Of a stretch of DNA of 64,000 nt, positions 41,756-50,017 are shown one piece after another (positions within the stretch are counted from its first letter, which is position 1; every line of letters begins with the position of its first letter). The notes beneath the pieces are model-generated. The model was not told the origin of the DNA and did not search any database. It saw only the letters and a list, made by a program, of their open reading frames with translations. This stretch comes from Rhizobium sp. (GTDB lineage: Bacteria > Pseudomonadota > Alphaproteobacteria > Rhizobiales > Rhizobiaceae), in the NCBI GenBank assembly GCA_028290545.1, contig JAQGJP010000056.1, forward strand, positions 1 to 64,000, written 5' to 3'. A program made the translations under genes and the position numbers.

Positions 41756-42796
41756 CTACGTTCGGATGAGTTTGCGGCCGACCGGAAACCACGGCGCGTC
41801 GACGCGCTTGGCGAACTGGCCCCAGATGCCGCCGCGACCGTAAAGCGCCATCAGCAGCGTCAACAGGCCAAGCACCACCATGTAGGTCGCGCCGTACTGG
41901 CTGAAGTAGCGGTCGGCGAAGAAGTAGATCAGCGCCCCGATGATCGGGCCTTCGATCGAGCCTATGCCACCGACCATGACGATGAAGATGCAGATCGACG
42001 ACCAGTTCGGATCGTAGGCCGATGGCGGGGTGATGCGAAGCTGCGCCATCGAATAGATCGCGCCGGCAAGTCCAGTGCCGACGGCAGCGGCCACATAGAT
42101 CACGAAGCGCAGCCGCTTGACGTTGACGCCCTGGCTTTCGGCCGCGATCGGGTTGTCGCGCATGGCCGTCAGCGCCAGTCCATGCCGCGAGCGCAGCAGC
42201 CAGTAGCTGCCGCCAACCGTGATCAGCAGCATGATGGTGCAAAGCGTCATGATGCCGATTTCGCGCTGATGCAGGCTGTATTGCGTCATCACCCTGAGCG
42301 TCAGGCCGGCACCGGCATTCACATAGTCGAGGTTTGAGGTGAACAGCCTGAGGGCTTCGGCGATCACCCAGGTGCCGATGGCAAAATAAGGACCGTCCAG
42401 CCGGTGCAGCAGGCCATAGGCCGGTACTGCGAGGATGGCCGGCATCAGCAGGCAAAGGCCGACCGCAACGAAAGGGTTGATGCCGAAATTGCTGGCGAGC
42501 ACGAACATCGTGTAGCCCGCGGCACCGATGAACGCCTGCTGGCCGACCGAGACCAGCCCCGCATAGCCCGCGAGCAGGTTCCACATCTGGGCGATGGCGA
42601 TATAGCAGGAGAGTTCGACCGCCCAGCGGATGCTGCCGGAGCCTGCCCACCACGGCATGGCGAGCATGGCGATCAGCAGAAGCACGGCGATCGACTGCGC
42701 GATCCGGCTCGATAATGTCTGCCGCTGGATCCGAACGGATGGCGGCGTTGCCTGGCTGGCGCCGACGCCGGGGATGTGGAGTGTTGCCTGGCTCAT
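41756..42796 (-). CDS. Branched-chain amino acid-type ABC permease (LivM family)
   Basis: 346 residues. After a 25-residue cytoplasmic lead, about nine hydrophobic helices follow. LAGYAGLVSVGQQAFIGAAGY, GLALTAMRDNPIAAESQGVN and GGIGSIEGPIIGALIYF are hallmark loops of LivM proteins. Together with the LivH-type permease it forms the channel. Liv-type systems often carry aromatic acids, urea or amides as well as amino acids, so the name marks family only. Confidence 0.88.
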   Translation of the reverse strand: MSQATLHIPGVGASQATPPSVRIQRQTLSSRIAQSIAVLLLIAMLAMPWWAGSGSIRWAVELSCYIAIAQMWNLLAGYAGLVSVGQQAFIGAAGYTMFVLASNFGINPFVAVGLCLLMPAILAVPAYGLLHRLDGPYFAIGTWVIAEALRLFTSNLDYVNAGAGLTLRVMTQYSLHQREIGIMTLCTIMLLITVGGSYWLLRSRHGLALTAMRDNPIAAESQGVNVKRLRFVIYVAAAVGTGLAGAIYSMAQLRITPPSAYDPNWSSICIFIVMVGGIGSIEGPIIGALIYFFADRYFSQYGATYMVVLGLLTLLMALYGRGGIWGQFAKRVDAPWFPVGRKLIRT

Positions 42797-42800
42797 CCTA

Positions 42801-43658
42801 TTACCTCTTGGAAATCAGGCCTTCGGGCCGGGTCGCGAGCACGATCAGGAAGACGATGTGGCCTGCAAGAATGCCCCAGCCGGGATCGGCGCGAAAGCCG
42901 ACCGCCTGCGAAATGCCGAGCACCATCGACCCCAGGAACGCGCCCCAGATCGAGCCCATGCCGCCGATGATCACAGCCTCGAAAGCATAGATCAGCTGAG
43001 CGGAACCGTCGGACGGCGCCACGGTTGATTTCAGTGATTGAAACACCGCCGCGACACCCAATATGCCGACTGCGATTGCCGTCGCCTTGGCATAGACGGT
43101 GCGCGGATTGACGCCGGTGATCGATGCCGCCTCCGTATCGGCCGACGCTGCGCGGAGTGCCCGGCCGAAGCGCGTGAAGCGCAGCAAGCCGTCGAGCCCG
43201 CCGGTCAGCACGATGGCGAACAGCAGCACGATGACGGGCAGCACGCCGACATAGAGGCTACCGAGACTGAACGACGCCGACTCGATGCCGCCGCCCGGAA
43301 GCGAGCGCGTATCGGCCGACCAGATCTGCTGCATCAGGTTCTGTAGCGCGATCGACAGGCCGAATGTGGCGATCAGCGACGGCAGCGGATCGTCGCCGAC
43401 CACCTTGTTGAGCACCACCGTCTGCAGCACCCAGCCGATCATCGCCGCCAGCGGCACGAGGATCAGGATCAGCGTGAAGGGGCCGAGGCCGAAGATGGCC
43501 GCCAGCGAAATGCCGATCAGCGCCATCAGGATCACCAGGTCGCCATGGGCGATGTTGACGATCCGCATCACGCCGAACATCAGCGCCATGCCCAGCGCAT
43601 ACTGGGCATACATGCCGCCGAGCAGGACGCCCTGGATAACCGCATCAACCCATTGCAT
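42801..43658 (-). CDS. Branched-chain amino acid-type ABC permease (LivH family)
   Basis: 285 residues, about eight helices. GGMYAQYALGMALMFGVMRI, NIAHGDLVILMALIG and GGMGSIWGAFLGSMVLG are typical of LivH. ATG 43658 is preferred since GGAG lies 6 nt upstream; an in-frame TTG at 43670 is the alternative. The start overlaps the end of the LivF-type gene by 14 bp. Confidence 0.87.
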   Translation of the reverse strand: MQWVDAVIQGVLLGGMYAQYALGMALMFGVMRIVNIAHGDLVILMALIGISLAAIFGLGPFTLILILVPLAAMIGWVLQTVVLNKVVGDDPLPSLIATFGLSIALQNLMQQIWSADTRSLPGGGIESASFSLGSLYVGVLPVIVLLFAIVLTGGLDGLLRFTRFGRALRAASADTEAASITGVNPRTVYAKATAIAVGILGVAAVFQSLKSTVAPSDGSAQLIYAFEAVIIGGMGSIWGAFLGSMVLGISQAVGFRADPGWGILAGHIVFLIVLATRPEGLISKR

Positions 43659-44385
43659 GGCCTGCTCCAAAATATGCCCGTCCTATGTCGTCGCGGCTGA
43701 TCTCACTGGATTTTCCAGACATGGTTATGCGCCCCTCCAGCATGCAGTAAAGCCGGTTCGAGGCGGCCTGCGCGCGCTGCACGTCCTGTTCGACGAGGAT
43801 GATGGCGGTGCCGGCCCCGCTGATCGCGGGCAGGGCCTCGTAGATTTCGCCGATCACCTTCGGCGCCAGCCCCAGCGAGATTTCATCGCAGAGCAGCACA
43901 TTCGGCTGACTTAGAAGCGCACGCCCGATCGCCACCATCTGCTGCTGGCCGCCGGACATCTTCTCGACCGGCTTCTTGCGCATGGAGGGCAGTGCCGGAA
44001 ACAGACCATAGACGCGGTCCAGCGTCCAGGAGGCGCCGCCAGTGGTACCGGCGCGCGCATGGTCGATCGCGACGCGGAGATTGTCCTCGACACTCATGCC
44101 GGCAAACAGCCGTCGACCTTCCGGCACCATTGCGAAACCCTTGTGAACCATGGCGTGGGGCTTGCTGCCGCCAACCGGCTCGCCATTGTGGCGGATCATG
44201 TCCTTCGCGGCAGGCAGCAGTCCCATCACCGAACGGAGAAAGGTGGATTTGCCGGCGCCGTTGGCGCCGATCAGAGCGACTGTCTCGCCCGGCAAAATCT
44301 CGAAGTCGACGGAAAACAGGGCCTGGAAATCGCCATAGCCGGCGATCAGGCCGTGCGTCGACAGGATCGGTTTGATCTCCTTCAT
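43645..44385 (-). CDS. Branched-chain amino acid-type ABC ATP-binding protein (LivF family)
   Basis: 246 residues. Walker A GANGAGKSTFLR (about 38-49), signature KMSGGQQQMVAIGRAL and Walker B VLLCDEISLGLAP are intact; PEGRRLFAGMSVEDNL is the LivF-type segment. It overlaps the LivG-type gene by 4 bp and acts with it as a heterodimer. Confidence 0.88.
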   Translation of the reverse strand: MKEIKPILSTHGLIAGYGDFQALFSVDFEILPGETVALIGANGAGKSTFLRSVMGLLPAAKDMIRHNGEPVGGSKPHAMVHKGFAMVPEGRRLFAGMSVEDNLRVAIDHARAGTTGGASWTLDRVYGLFPALPSMRKKPVEKMSGGQQQMVAIGRALLSQPNVLLCDEISLGLAPKVIGEIYEALPAISGAGTAIILVEQDVQRAQAASNRLYCMLEGRITMSGKSSEISRDDIGRAYFGAGHAMG

Positions 44386-45107
44386 GCTTCAATTCCCATA
44401 TAGACGCGCCTGACATTGGGATCGGCGATCACCTCCTGCGGTGCGCCATCGGCGATCTTCTCGCCGAAGTTCAGCACGATCATCCGGTCGGCAGCGGCCA
44501 TGATGGCATGCAGCACATGCTCGATCCAGATGACGGTGACGTTGCGCTGACGGACCCGTTTGACGAGCCCGACAAGTTCCTGGGATTCATGCTCGGTGAG
44601 GCCGCCGGCGATTTCGTCCAGCAACAGCATTTTCGGATTGGTCGCCAGCGCACGCGCCATCTCCAGCCGTTTGCGGTTGAGAAGGGTCAGCGATCCGGCC
44701 GGAACGTTTGCCTTGTCGCTCAGCCCGCAGTCCTCGAGGATGGCCGCGCAGTGGTCATAGGCATCCTGCTCGGAGCGCTGGGCGCCGAACATTGCCGCGA
44801 CGAGAAGATTCTCGAAGGTCGACATCGCTCCGTAGGGCTTGGGGATCTGGTAGGTCCGGCCGATGCCACGCTGGCAGCGGCGGAAGGGGGGCTCATGCTG
44901 GAGCACGGCGCCGGAGAACAGAAGTTCCCCAGCGTCGAGCTTCAGGTCGCCGCTTATCAGGTTGAAGAGCGTGGTCTTGCCCGCGCCGTTCGGTCCGAGA
45001 ATGCCCAGGACCTCGCCGGTGCGGACTTCAAAGCCGACCTCGTGGATGACACGAATGGCTCCGAAGGATTTGCGAAGACCTTCTGCCCTCAAAAGCACTT
45101 CATTCAT
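44382..45107 (-). CDS. Branched-chain amino acid-type ABC ATP-binding protein (LivG family)
   Basis: 241 residues. Walker A GPNGAGKTTLFNLISG (about 38-53) and the LivG-type GIGRTYQIPKPYGAMSTFEN are present. The signature is LLNRKRLEMARALA in place of LSGGQ, a normal LivG variant, and Walker B is MLLLDEIAGGLTEHE. It lies 20 bp after the binding-protein gene. Confidence 0.88.
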   Translation of the reverse strand: MNEVLLRAEGLRKSFGAIRVIHEVGFEVRTGEVLGILGPNGAGKTTLFNLISGDLKLDAGELLFSGAVLQHEPPFRRCQRGIGRTYQIPKPYGAMSTFENLLVAAMFGAQRSEQDAYDHCAAILEDCGLSDKANVPAGSLTLLNRKRLEMARALATNPKMLLLDEIAGGLTEHESQELVGLVKRVRQRNVTVIWIEHVLHAIMAAADRMIVLNFGEKIADGAPQEVIADPNVRRVYMGIEA

Positions 45108-45127
45108 ACGGCAGGAGCCCTTCAGGA

Positions 45128-46426
45128 TCAGTTGATCAACACCATTTTCTGTTCCGGTTTGATGATGTCCGGATAGAGCGCGCTGTCAACGATCTTCAGG
45201 TCATAGGGATGTTTCGCGCCCTTGACCCACTGGCCGCCGAAGATCGGCGTCTTGCAGATATTCGGATGCGGCTTGCCGGTAAACTGGATCTTGCCGACCA
45301 GCGTGTCGAGATTGGTGGCCTTTGCCGCGTCGCGGTTGGCGGTACGGTCGCGCGGGTCGGCCGAACGCTTCAGCGTGTCGATCACCACTTCCCAGAGCGC
45401 ATGCGCATAGCCGAGCGGCTGGGTCCACTGCCTGCCGGTTTCCTTCTCCCAGATCTGGGCGATGTCGGCGCTCGTCTGCCCCGTCAGCGAGGATTTGTAC
45501 GGGAAAGCCGGCGTCCACCACACTTCCGTCGACATGCCATTGCCGAGCGGGCCCATGGATTCGATGCCGGACGGGAAGAGCAGTGCGGCCGCGACCGTCA
45601 CCACCTTCGGCTTGTAGCTCTGTTGGCTGCACTGGGTGATGAAGGTCTTGAGGTCTGACGGGTAGGCAATGCCGCCGATGATGTCGCAGCCTTCAGCCTT
45701 GTATTGGGCTATCTGTGCCGAAAAGTCATTTGTGCGCGGCTGGAACATGCTGGGAATGACGGTTGTGAAGCCGGCCTTCTCGACCGTCGGCGGCAGGCCG
45801 TAGTCGCGGTTGCCCCAGGTCTCGCCATCGGCGTTCTGTGGAAACAGCATGCCGACCTTCTTGTTGGTCTCCACCGATTTCCACAGGCCGACATAGGTCG
45901 CGAGCACGTCCTCAAGCCCCCAGAAGAAGTGGTAGTTCCATTCGAAGGCCTTGTCGGCGCCGCCGCGCGGCATGATGAAGGCCTGCCACGGCGAACCGGC
46001 GGAAAGGCTCGGGCAGCCGTAGAGCTCGGCCTGGTCGGCGACGTTGTTGTTGACGTCGGTGGTCGATGCGGGGACGATCAGATGCACTTCGTCGTTGAGA
46101 ATCAGGTTCCCCGCGATTTCAGCGGCCTTGTTGGGGTTGGACTGGGCGTCCTGAACGATGATGTCGATATTGTATTTCTTGCCGTTGTTCTCGATGCCGC
46201 CGGCCAGCAAGGCCTTGATCTTTTCGACCGTATAGCTGTCGGCTTCGCCGAAGGGCGCGAGCGGACCGGTCATCGGGCTGACATAGCCGACCTTGATGGT
46301 TTCGGCGGTCTGAGCGCGCAGGATGCTTGGCATGGAAAGCGTCGCAGCGCCCGCGCCGATCGTCTTGAGGATCGTGCGGCGCGATGCCGTACCTTTCAGG
46401 ATGTCTGCCGTATCGAAGATGCTCAT
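45128..46426 (-). CDS. Branched-chain amino acid-type ABC substrate-binding protein, Tat-type signal
   Basis: 432 residues. SRRTILKTIGAGAATLSM (about 15-32) is a twin-arginine-like signal followed by a likely cut after LRAQ. The periplasmic-binding-protein I fold begins IKVGYVSPMTGPLAPFGEAD. It is somewhat longer than LivK and resembles members that bind non-amino-acid organic acids, including aromatics. It is transcribed 23 bp after the SDR gene. Gene context (cupin oxygenase-like protein, SDR, alcohol dehydrogenase, phenol-type sensor) suggests an aromatic ligand. Confidence 0.85.
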   Translation of the reverse strand: MSIFDTADILKGTASRRTILKTIGAGAATLSMPSILRAQTAETIKVGYVSPMTGPLAPFGEADSYTVEKIKALLAGGIENNGKKYNIDIIVQDAQSNPNKAAEIAGNLILNDEVHLIVPASTTDVNNNVADQAELYGCPSLSAGSPWQAFIMPRGGADKAFEWNYHFFWGLEDVLATYVGLWKSVETNKKVGMLFPQNADGETWGNRDYGLPPTVEKAGFTTVIPSMFQPRTNDFSAQIAQYKAEGCDIIGGIAYPSDLKTFITQCSQQSYKPKVVTVAAALLFPSGIESMGPLGNGMSTEVWWTPAFPYKSSLTGQTSADIAQIWEKETGRQWTQPLGYAHALWEVVIDTLKRSADPRDRTANRDAAKATNLDTLVGKIQFTGKPHPNICKTPIFGGQWVKGAKHPYDLKIVDSALYPDIIKPEQKMVLIN

Positions 46427-46449
46427 GTTGTTCCTCCTCCTCTATGTTG

Positions 46450-47316
46450 TTAAAAGCCCGTACCGCCTCCCGCAGTGCCGGGGTTGAAATGGATGGCGCC
46501 ATCGGCGGGCCTGAGATGCAGGCCGCCGTCGATGACCATATGCGAGCCGGTCACGTAGGACGACGCGGGGGATGCGAGATAGAGCGCCAGCCCCTTGATC
46601 TCGGACGTGTCGGCGATACGGCCGAGCACAGACCAGATCTCGAATGCCTTGCGGTCCTCGGCATAGCGCATGCGGCCGCCGGCGATGTTGGTGATGAACG
46701 GGCCGGGCGCGATGGCGTTGACGAGAATATTGTAGCGGCCGAGTTCCATTGCGGCCTGTCGCACGAGATGGGCGACACCCGCCTTGGCCGGCATGTAGGG
46801 CGTGCCGACGATACCGTCATTGTAGATCGCCGCGATCGATGACGTGGCGATGATCCGCCCGCCGCCGGTCTGCTTCATATGTCTGGCCGAGAGCTTGATC
46901 GTGTTGAACACGCTCGTAAGATTGGTGGCGATCACCTTGTCCCAATGGCTGTCATCGAGGTTGTCGATCTCGCCCTCCGGATTGCGCTCGCCTTCCGGCG
47001 TCAGGAAACCGGGGCCGGCGTCGATGCCGGCATTGGCGAACACGACATCGATGCGGCCATGCCTGGCGGCGACAGCGTCGAACGCCTCCGCCATGCGTTC
47101 GCGGTCCGTCACATCGACCCTTTGGCCCCAGACCTCGGCATTGCCGGTGGCAAGTTCAGCCACGGTCTTGTCGAGTTCGGCCTGGTTCAGGTCGAAGATG
47201 CAAACCCGCGCGCCGTTTTCCGCCAGCACCTCGGCATAGGCTCGGCCGAGGCCGCTCGCACCGCCGGTGACGATGACCGACTTGCCCGACACGTCGAACA
47301 TTTCCTGAAGCGACAT
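46450..47316 (-). CDS. Short-chain dehydrogenase/reductase
   Basis: 288 residues. The nucleotide loop is VTGGASGLGRAYAEVLAENG (about 15-34), FANAGID marks the NAG-type motif, and the catalytic Ser and YxxxK are in ATSSIAA and YMPAKAG. ATG 47316 has GGGAGGA just upstream. It probably interconverts a hydroxyl and a keto group on the pathway intermediate; cofactor preference looks like NAD, as an acidic residue (FDLNQ) follows strand 2. It is the second gene of the operon. Confidence 0.87.
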   Translation of the reverse strand: MSLQEMFDVSGKSVIVTGGASGLGRAYAEVLAENGARVCIFDLNQAELDKTVAELATGNAEVWGQRVDVTDRERMAEAFDAVAARHGRIDVVFANAGIDAGPGFLTPEGERNPEGEIDNLDDSHWDKVIATNLTSVFNTIKLSARHMKQTGGGRIIATSSIAAIYNDGIVGTPYMPAKAGVAHLVRQAAMELGRYNILVNAIAPGPFITNIAGGRMRYAEDRKAFEIWSVLGRIADTSEIKGLALYLASPASSYVTGSHMVIDGGLHLRPADGAIHFNPGTAGGGTGF

Positions 47317-47355
47317 GCTTCCTCCCAAATGTATGTTTCTGCGGACGTATTTCTA

Positions 47356-47871
47356 TCAGATGAACATCTGTTCGTTGATCTTCAGGCCCTTTTCCCTGCA
47401 ATAGCTGGTGTAGTGATCGATGAACCAGAACACGTCGGCGGTGAAAACGTATTTCGCATTGTCGTCGTAGAACTCGATCGGGCCATTGATCCAGAACAGC
47501 GCCTTCATGCCGTTCGGATCGTCCGAATAGAGCGTGTGAGCGGCCCCCGGCAACTCGTAGACGAAATCGCCCGGCTTGGCCGTCCAGTCATATTCGTAAT
47601 AGGCCCAGGAGCCTTCCAGCGTCACTGCGGAGACCACGCCGCGATGCTTGTGCGTGCCGATCTTGCCGCCGCCCTTCACCCAGAGGATGTTGGCGACGGA
47701 ATTGGTCCGCACGTCGAAACAGAGATGCTTGATGGCGGCCGACTCGCCGAACGGCACCCAGGGGGTCGATTCGTCATCGCCTGGAATATGGGCACCGTCG
47801 CGCCCATATTTCTGGATCGCTGCCTGATAGGGTTCATCCGGAAGTTTGATGATCTGCGATTTCTTGTCCAT
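47356..47871 (-). CDS. Cupin-fold oxygenase-like protein (resembles dihydroxyacetophenone dioxygenase type)
   Basis: 171 residues forming one cupin barrel. The metal motif is visible as H74 and H76 in GTHKHRG, a nearby acidic residue around E93 and H112 in PGAAHTL. Overall layout and the C-terminal VFWFIDHYTSYCREKG recall small cupins that include 2,4'-dihydroxyacetophenone dioxygenase, an iron enzyme cleaving a C-C bond; this link is from memory and needs a profile search. GGGAGGA precedes the ATG. It is the first gene of the operon that continues to 40739, and it is divergent from the phenol-sensor gene at 48192. Confidence 0.72.
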   Translation of the reverse strand: MDKKSQIIKLPDEPYQAAIQKYGRDGAHIPGDDESTPWVPFGESAAIKHLCFDVRTNSVANILWVKGGGKIGTHKHRGVVSAVTLEGSWAYYEYDWTAKPGDFVYELPGAAHTLYSDDPNGMKALFWINGPIEFYDDNAKYVFTADVFWFIDHYTSYCREKGLKINEQMFI

Positions 47872-48191
47872 GGATTCCTCCCGACGCCATTCCCTGCAAA
47901 CTGGCTAAAAGCTTAATGAGCGTCGGAAAGAAGCGTCAAATTTTTTTCTGATTCAGATCGAATGGTGCAGTGCGAATTTTATAAGTCATTGAAATAAATA
48001 AATATTATGAGACGTGTTAGGCGCCCGCTCAGTGAGTTCGGCGAGATGTTCACGCGGATTTTTTATGAAATCATAAAAAGCGGTTGATGATTTGATGAAA
48101 TTGCGCGATCTTTTGGCTCGGGTCGCGCATCCGCCTTGGGAGGGGAGGGTGCAAAAACAGAACGGCCAGTGCGGGTGTGGAGGACTCCGTC
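47872..48191. other. Divergent intergenic region
   Basis: This 320-bp, AT-rich gap lies between the cupin operon and the phenol-sensor regulator gene. It contains the AT-rich palindrome at 48060-48079. I see no -24/-12 sigma-54 promoter (TGGCAC-N5-TTGC type) and no gene. Confidence 0.55.
48060..48079. promoter_or_regulatory. AT-rich palindrome, candidate operator copy 1
   Basis: Arms TTTTTATGA (48060-48068) and TCATAAAAA (48071-48079) are perfect reverse complements around AA. It lies 112 bp upstream of the regulator start. The same design (TTTTAT-2-AA-2-ATAAAA) recurs at 49933 before the next operon. Confidence 0.65.
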
Positions 48192-49838
48192 ATGAAAATC
48201 AACGTTCAGCAGGAGTCCTATCTCGACCGCGGCGGCAATCCAACGATTCGCGAACTGTTGCAGAAGCTTGTCTTCAATCCGGTCGATGGTACGATCAAGC
48301 TCAACGACCGCCGGCTGATCCTGCAGCGGTCGAGTTTCGGCAGCCATCTCAGGGATGAACTGATCCGCGCCTGCGGTAAAATGGAGGCGTTCGTCATCCT
48401 CACACGTCTCGGCTACAAGGCGGGCATGGAAGATGCCGCCTTCCTGCGCAAGGCCTGGCCGAGCCTCGATCTCGGCGATGCGTTTACGGCGGGAACCCGG
48501 CTGCACACGCTGCGCGGCATGGTGCGGGTTGAAACCGTCCACAACGATTTCGATTTCAAGCGCGGCAAGTTTTCCGGCGAATTTCTCTGGCATGACAGTG
48601 TCGAAGCGTTCGAATTTTGCCAGCATCATGGCCAGAGTCACGAGCCCATATGCTGGTCGCAGGTGGGCTACGCATCAGGTTATGCGACCTATTTCTTCGA
48701 AAAGCCGATCGTCTACAAGGAAGTCCAGTGCATCGCGCGGGGTGACCGGGCGTGCCGGGTGGTCGGCAAGCCGATCGATATGTGGGGCGACGAGCATCTG
48801 GTGGAACTCTACCGCAAGCATATTCTCACGGATGCCCCGGTGAGCGCATCCCATGCCGCTGCGAAGCCCGCCGTCGACAGTGGCACCCCGCCGCCTGCGT
48901 CGCTGAAATCGTTGCTGCTGGCGCCGGTTATCAGCCGCCTCGACAAGATCGCGCGGGCCAATAATATCCCGGTTCTGATCACCGGCGAGGCAGGCACCGG
49001 CAAGCGGGCGGCGGCCCGGCATCTGCATGACGCTACCTGTCGGGGCGAGGCCGCGTTATTGCGTATCCATTGCGCCGAGGTCGGGGAAGATGCGCTGGAG
49101 GAGATGCTGTCGCCGCGAAGCAAATCGGCGGGCAGGGCGCGGCGGGCGGCGGAGACACCCGGCACGCTGGTTCTGGACGGCTTCGAGCGGCTGAGCGAAA
49201 GCGTGCAACTGCGGCTGTCGGAATTCCTCGAAGCCAGCAGTCTGGCGACCGACCCCGCCGAGCGCGTCCGAGTCGTTGCGATCTCGACGCTTTCGCCGCA
49301 GGCGCTGGCAGCACTTCCGTCCATCCGGCGTGACCTGCTCTATCGCCTTTCCGTCTTGCCGATCGGCATGCCCGCGCTCCGGGAAAGACGGCAGGATATA
49401 CCGGCCTTGGCAGCCGAAATCCTGCGTACGGCTGCTGTCCGCCAGGGCCTTGCGCTGCCCGATATCAGCCGGGATGCGCTCGATTTTCTCTCGGAGATGG
49501 AATTTCCCGGCAATGTTTCCGAACTCGAGGCGCTGCTGCTCGGCTCATTGCTGTCGTCCGAGCCGGGCTCCGCGATCTGCGCCACGGTATTGCGATCGCT
49601 GATTCCCTCCATGCATCCGCAGACGCGGCTGGATACCGCCGACCACAGTCTGGATACCGATATCGAGCAAGCGATCCTCAGCGGCAAAATTTCGCTCGAT
49701 AAGGTCAACAACCGCATCTATCAGACCACGATTCGGCTTGCGAATGGCAATGTCTCGCGTGCCGCCCGCATGCTGGGCCTGAGCCGGGCGCAGTTCGCCT
49801 ATCGACTTGGGCAGGCGGGAATGGAAGCCGAGCGATAA
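48192..49838 (+). CDS. XylR/DmpR-like phenol-sensing regulator with degenerate AAA+ domain
   Basis: 548 residues. The N-terminal XylR_N/V4R sensor (about 15-205) keeps the MopR positions for phenol (H105, W133) and zinc (C154, E177, C180, C188). The central AAA+ domain has Walker A GEAGTGKR, but the GAFTGA loop that contacts sigma-54 is absent, Walker B is LVLDGF (Glu replaced by Gly) and sensor II reads GNVSEL rather than GNVREL. A C-terminal Fis-type helix-turn-helix is present (NVSRAARMLGLSRAQFAYRL). I infer an aromatic-responsive regulator that works without sigma-54. GGAGGA precedes ATG 48192. It lies between two aromatic-type operons. Confidence 0.87.
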   Translation: MKINVQQESYLDRGGNPTIRELLQKLVFNPVDGTIKLNDRRLILQRSSFGSHLRDELIRACGKMEAFVILTRLGYKAGMEDAAFLRKAWPSLDLGDAFTAGTRLHTLRGMVRVETVHNDFDFKRGKFSGEFLWHDSVEAFEFCQHHGQSHEPICWSQVGYASGYATYFFEKPIVYKEVQCIARGDRACRVVGKPIDMWGDEHLVELYRKHILTDAPVSASHAAAKPAVDSGTPPPASLKSLLLAPVISRLDKIARANNIPVLITGEAGTGKRAAARHLHDATCRGEAALLRIHCAEVGEDALEEMLSPRSKSAGRARRAAETPGTLVLDGFERLSESVQLRLSEFLEASSLATDPAERVRVVAISTLSPQALAALPSIRRDLLYRLSVLPIGMPALRERRQDIPALAAEILRTAAVRQGLALPDISRDALDFLSEMEFPGNVSELEALLLGSLLSSEPGSAICATVLRSLIPSMHPQTRLDTADHSLDTDIEQAILSGKISLDKVNNRIYQTTIRLANGNVSRAARMLGLSRAQFAYRLGQAGMEAER

Positions 49839-49932
49839 GGTTCCCGGCTCTTCGCGCGCAACCAGTTGTTATAGCGTCATGATTAGGCAATGCCATGAAA
49901 ACGCGATTTTTTAAGATCATGTCTTGCAGATT

Positions 49933-49950
49933 TTTTATAGAACTATAAAA
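49933..49950. promoter_or_regulatory. AT-rich palindrome, candidate operator copy 2
   Basis: TTTTATAG (49933-49940) and CTATAAAA (49943-49950) are perfect reverse complements around AA, matching the geometry of the palindrome at 48060. It stands 67 bp before the FMN reductase start, in the 179-bp gap after the regulator gene. Confidence 0.65.
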
Positions 49951-50017
49951 TCACGATTACAGACTTATCAGTTTAAGCTGGTTTCGTTGACCAAAAACAC
50001 CAGGGAGGAGGACCTTG

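Noticed and set aside
47977-47994. Possible third copy of the TTTTAT...ATAAAA palindrome before the cupin operon
   Set aside because: Only the left half (TTTTAT) is present; the right half does not match, so I do not count it.
48192-49838. Ordinary sigma-54-dependent XylR/DmpR activator
   Set aside because: The domain order suggests it, but GAFTGA is missing and no -24/-12 promoter is visible near the neighbouring operons.
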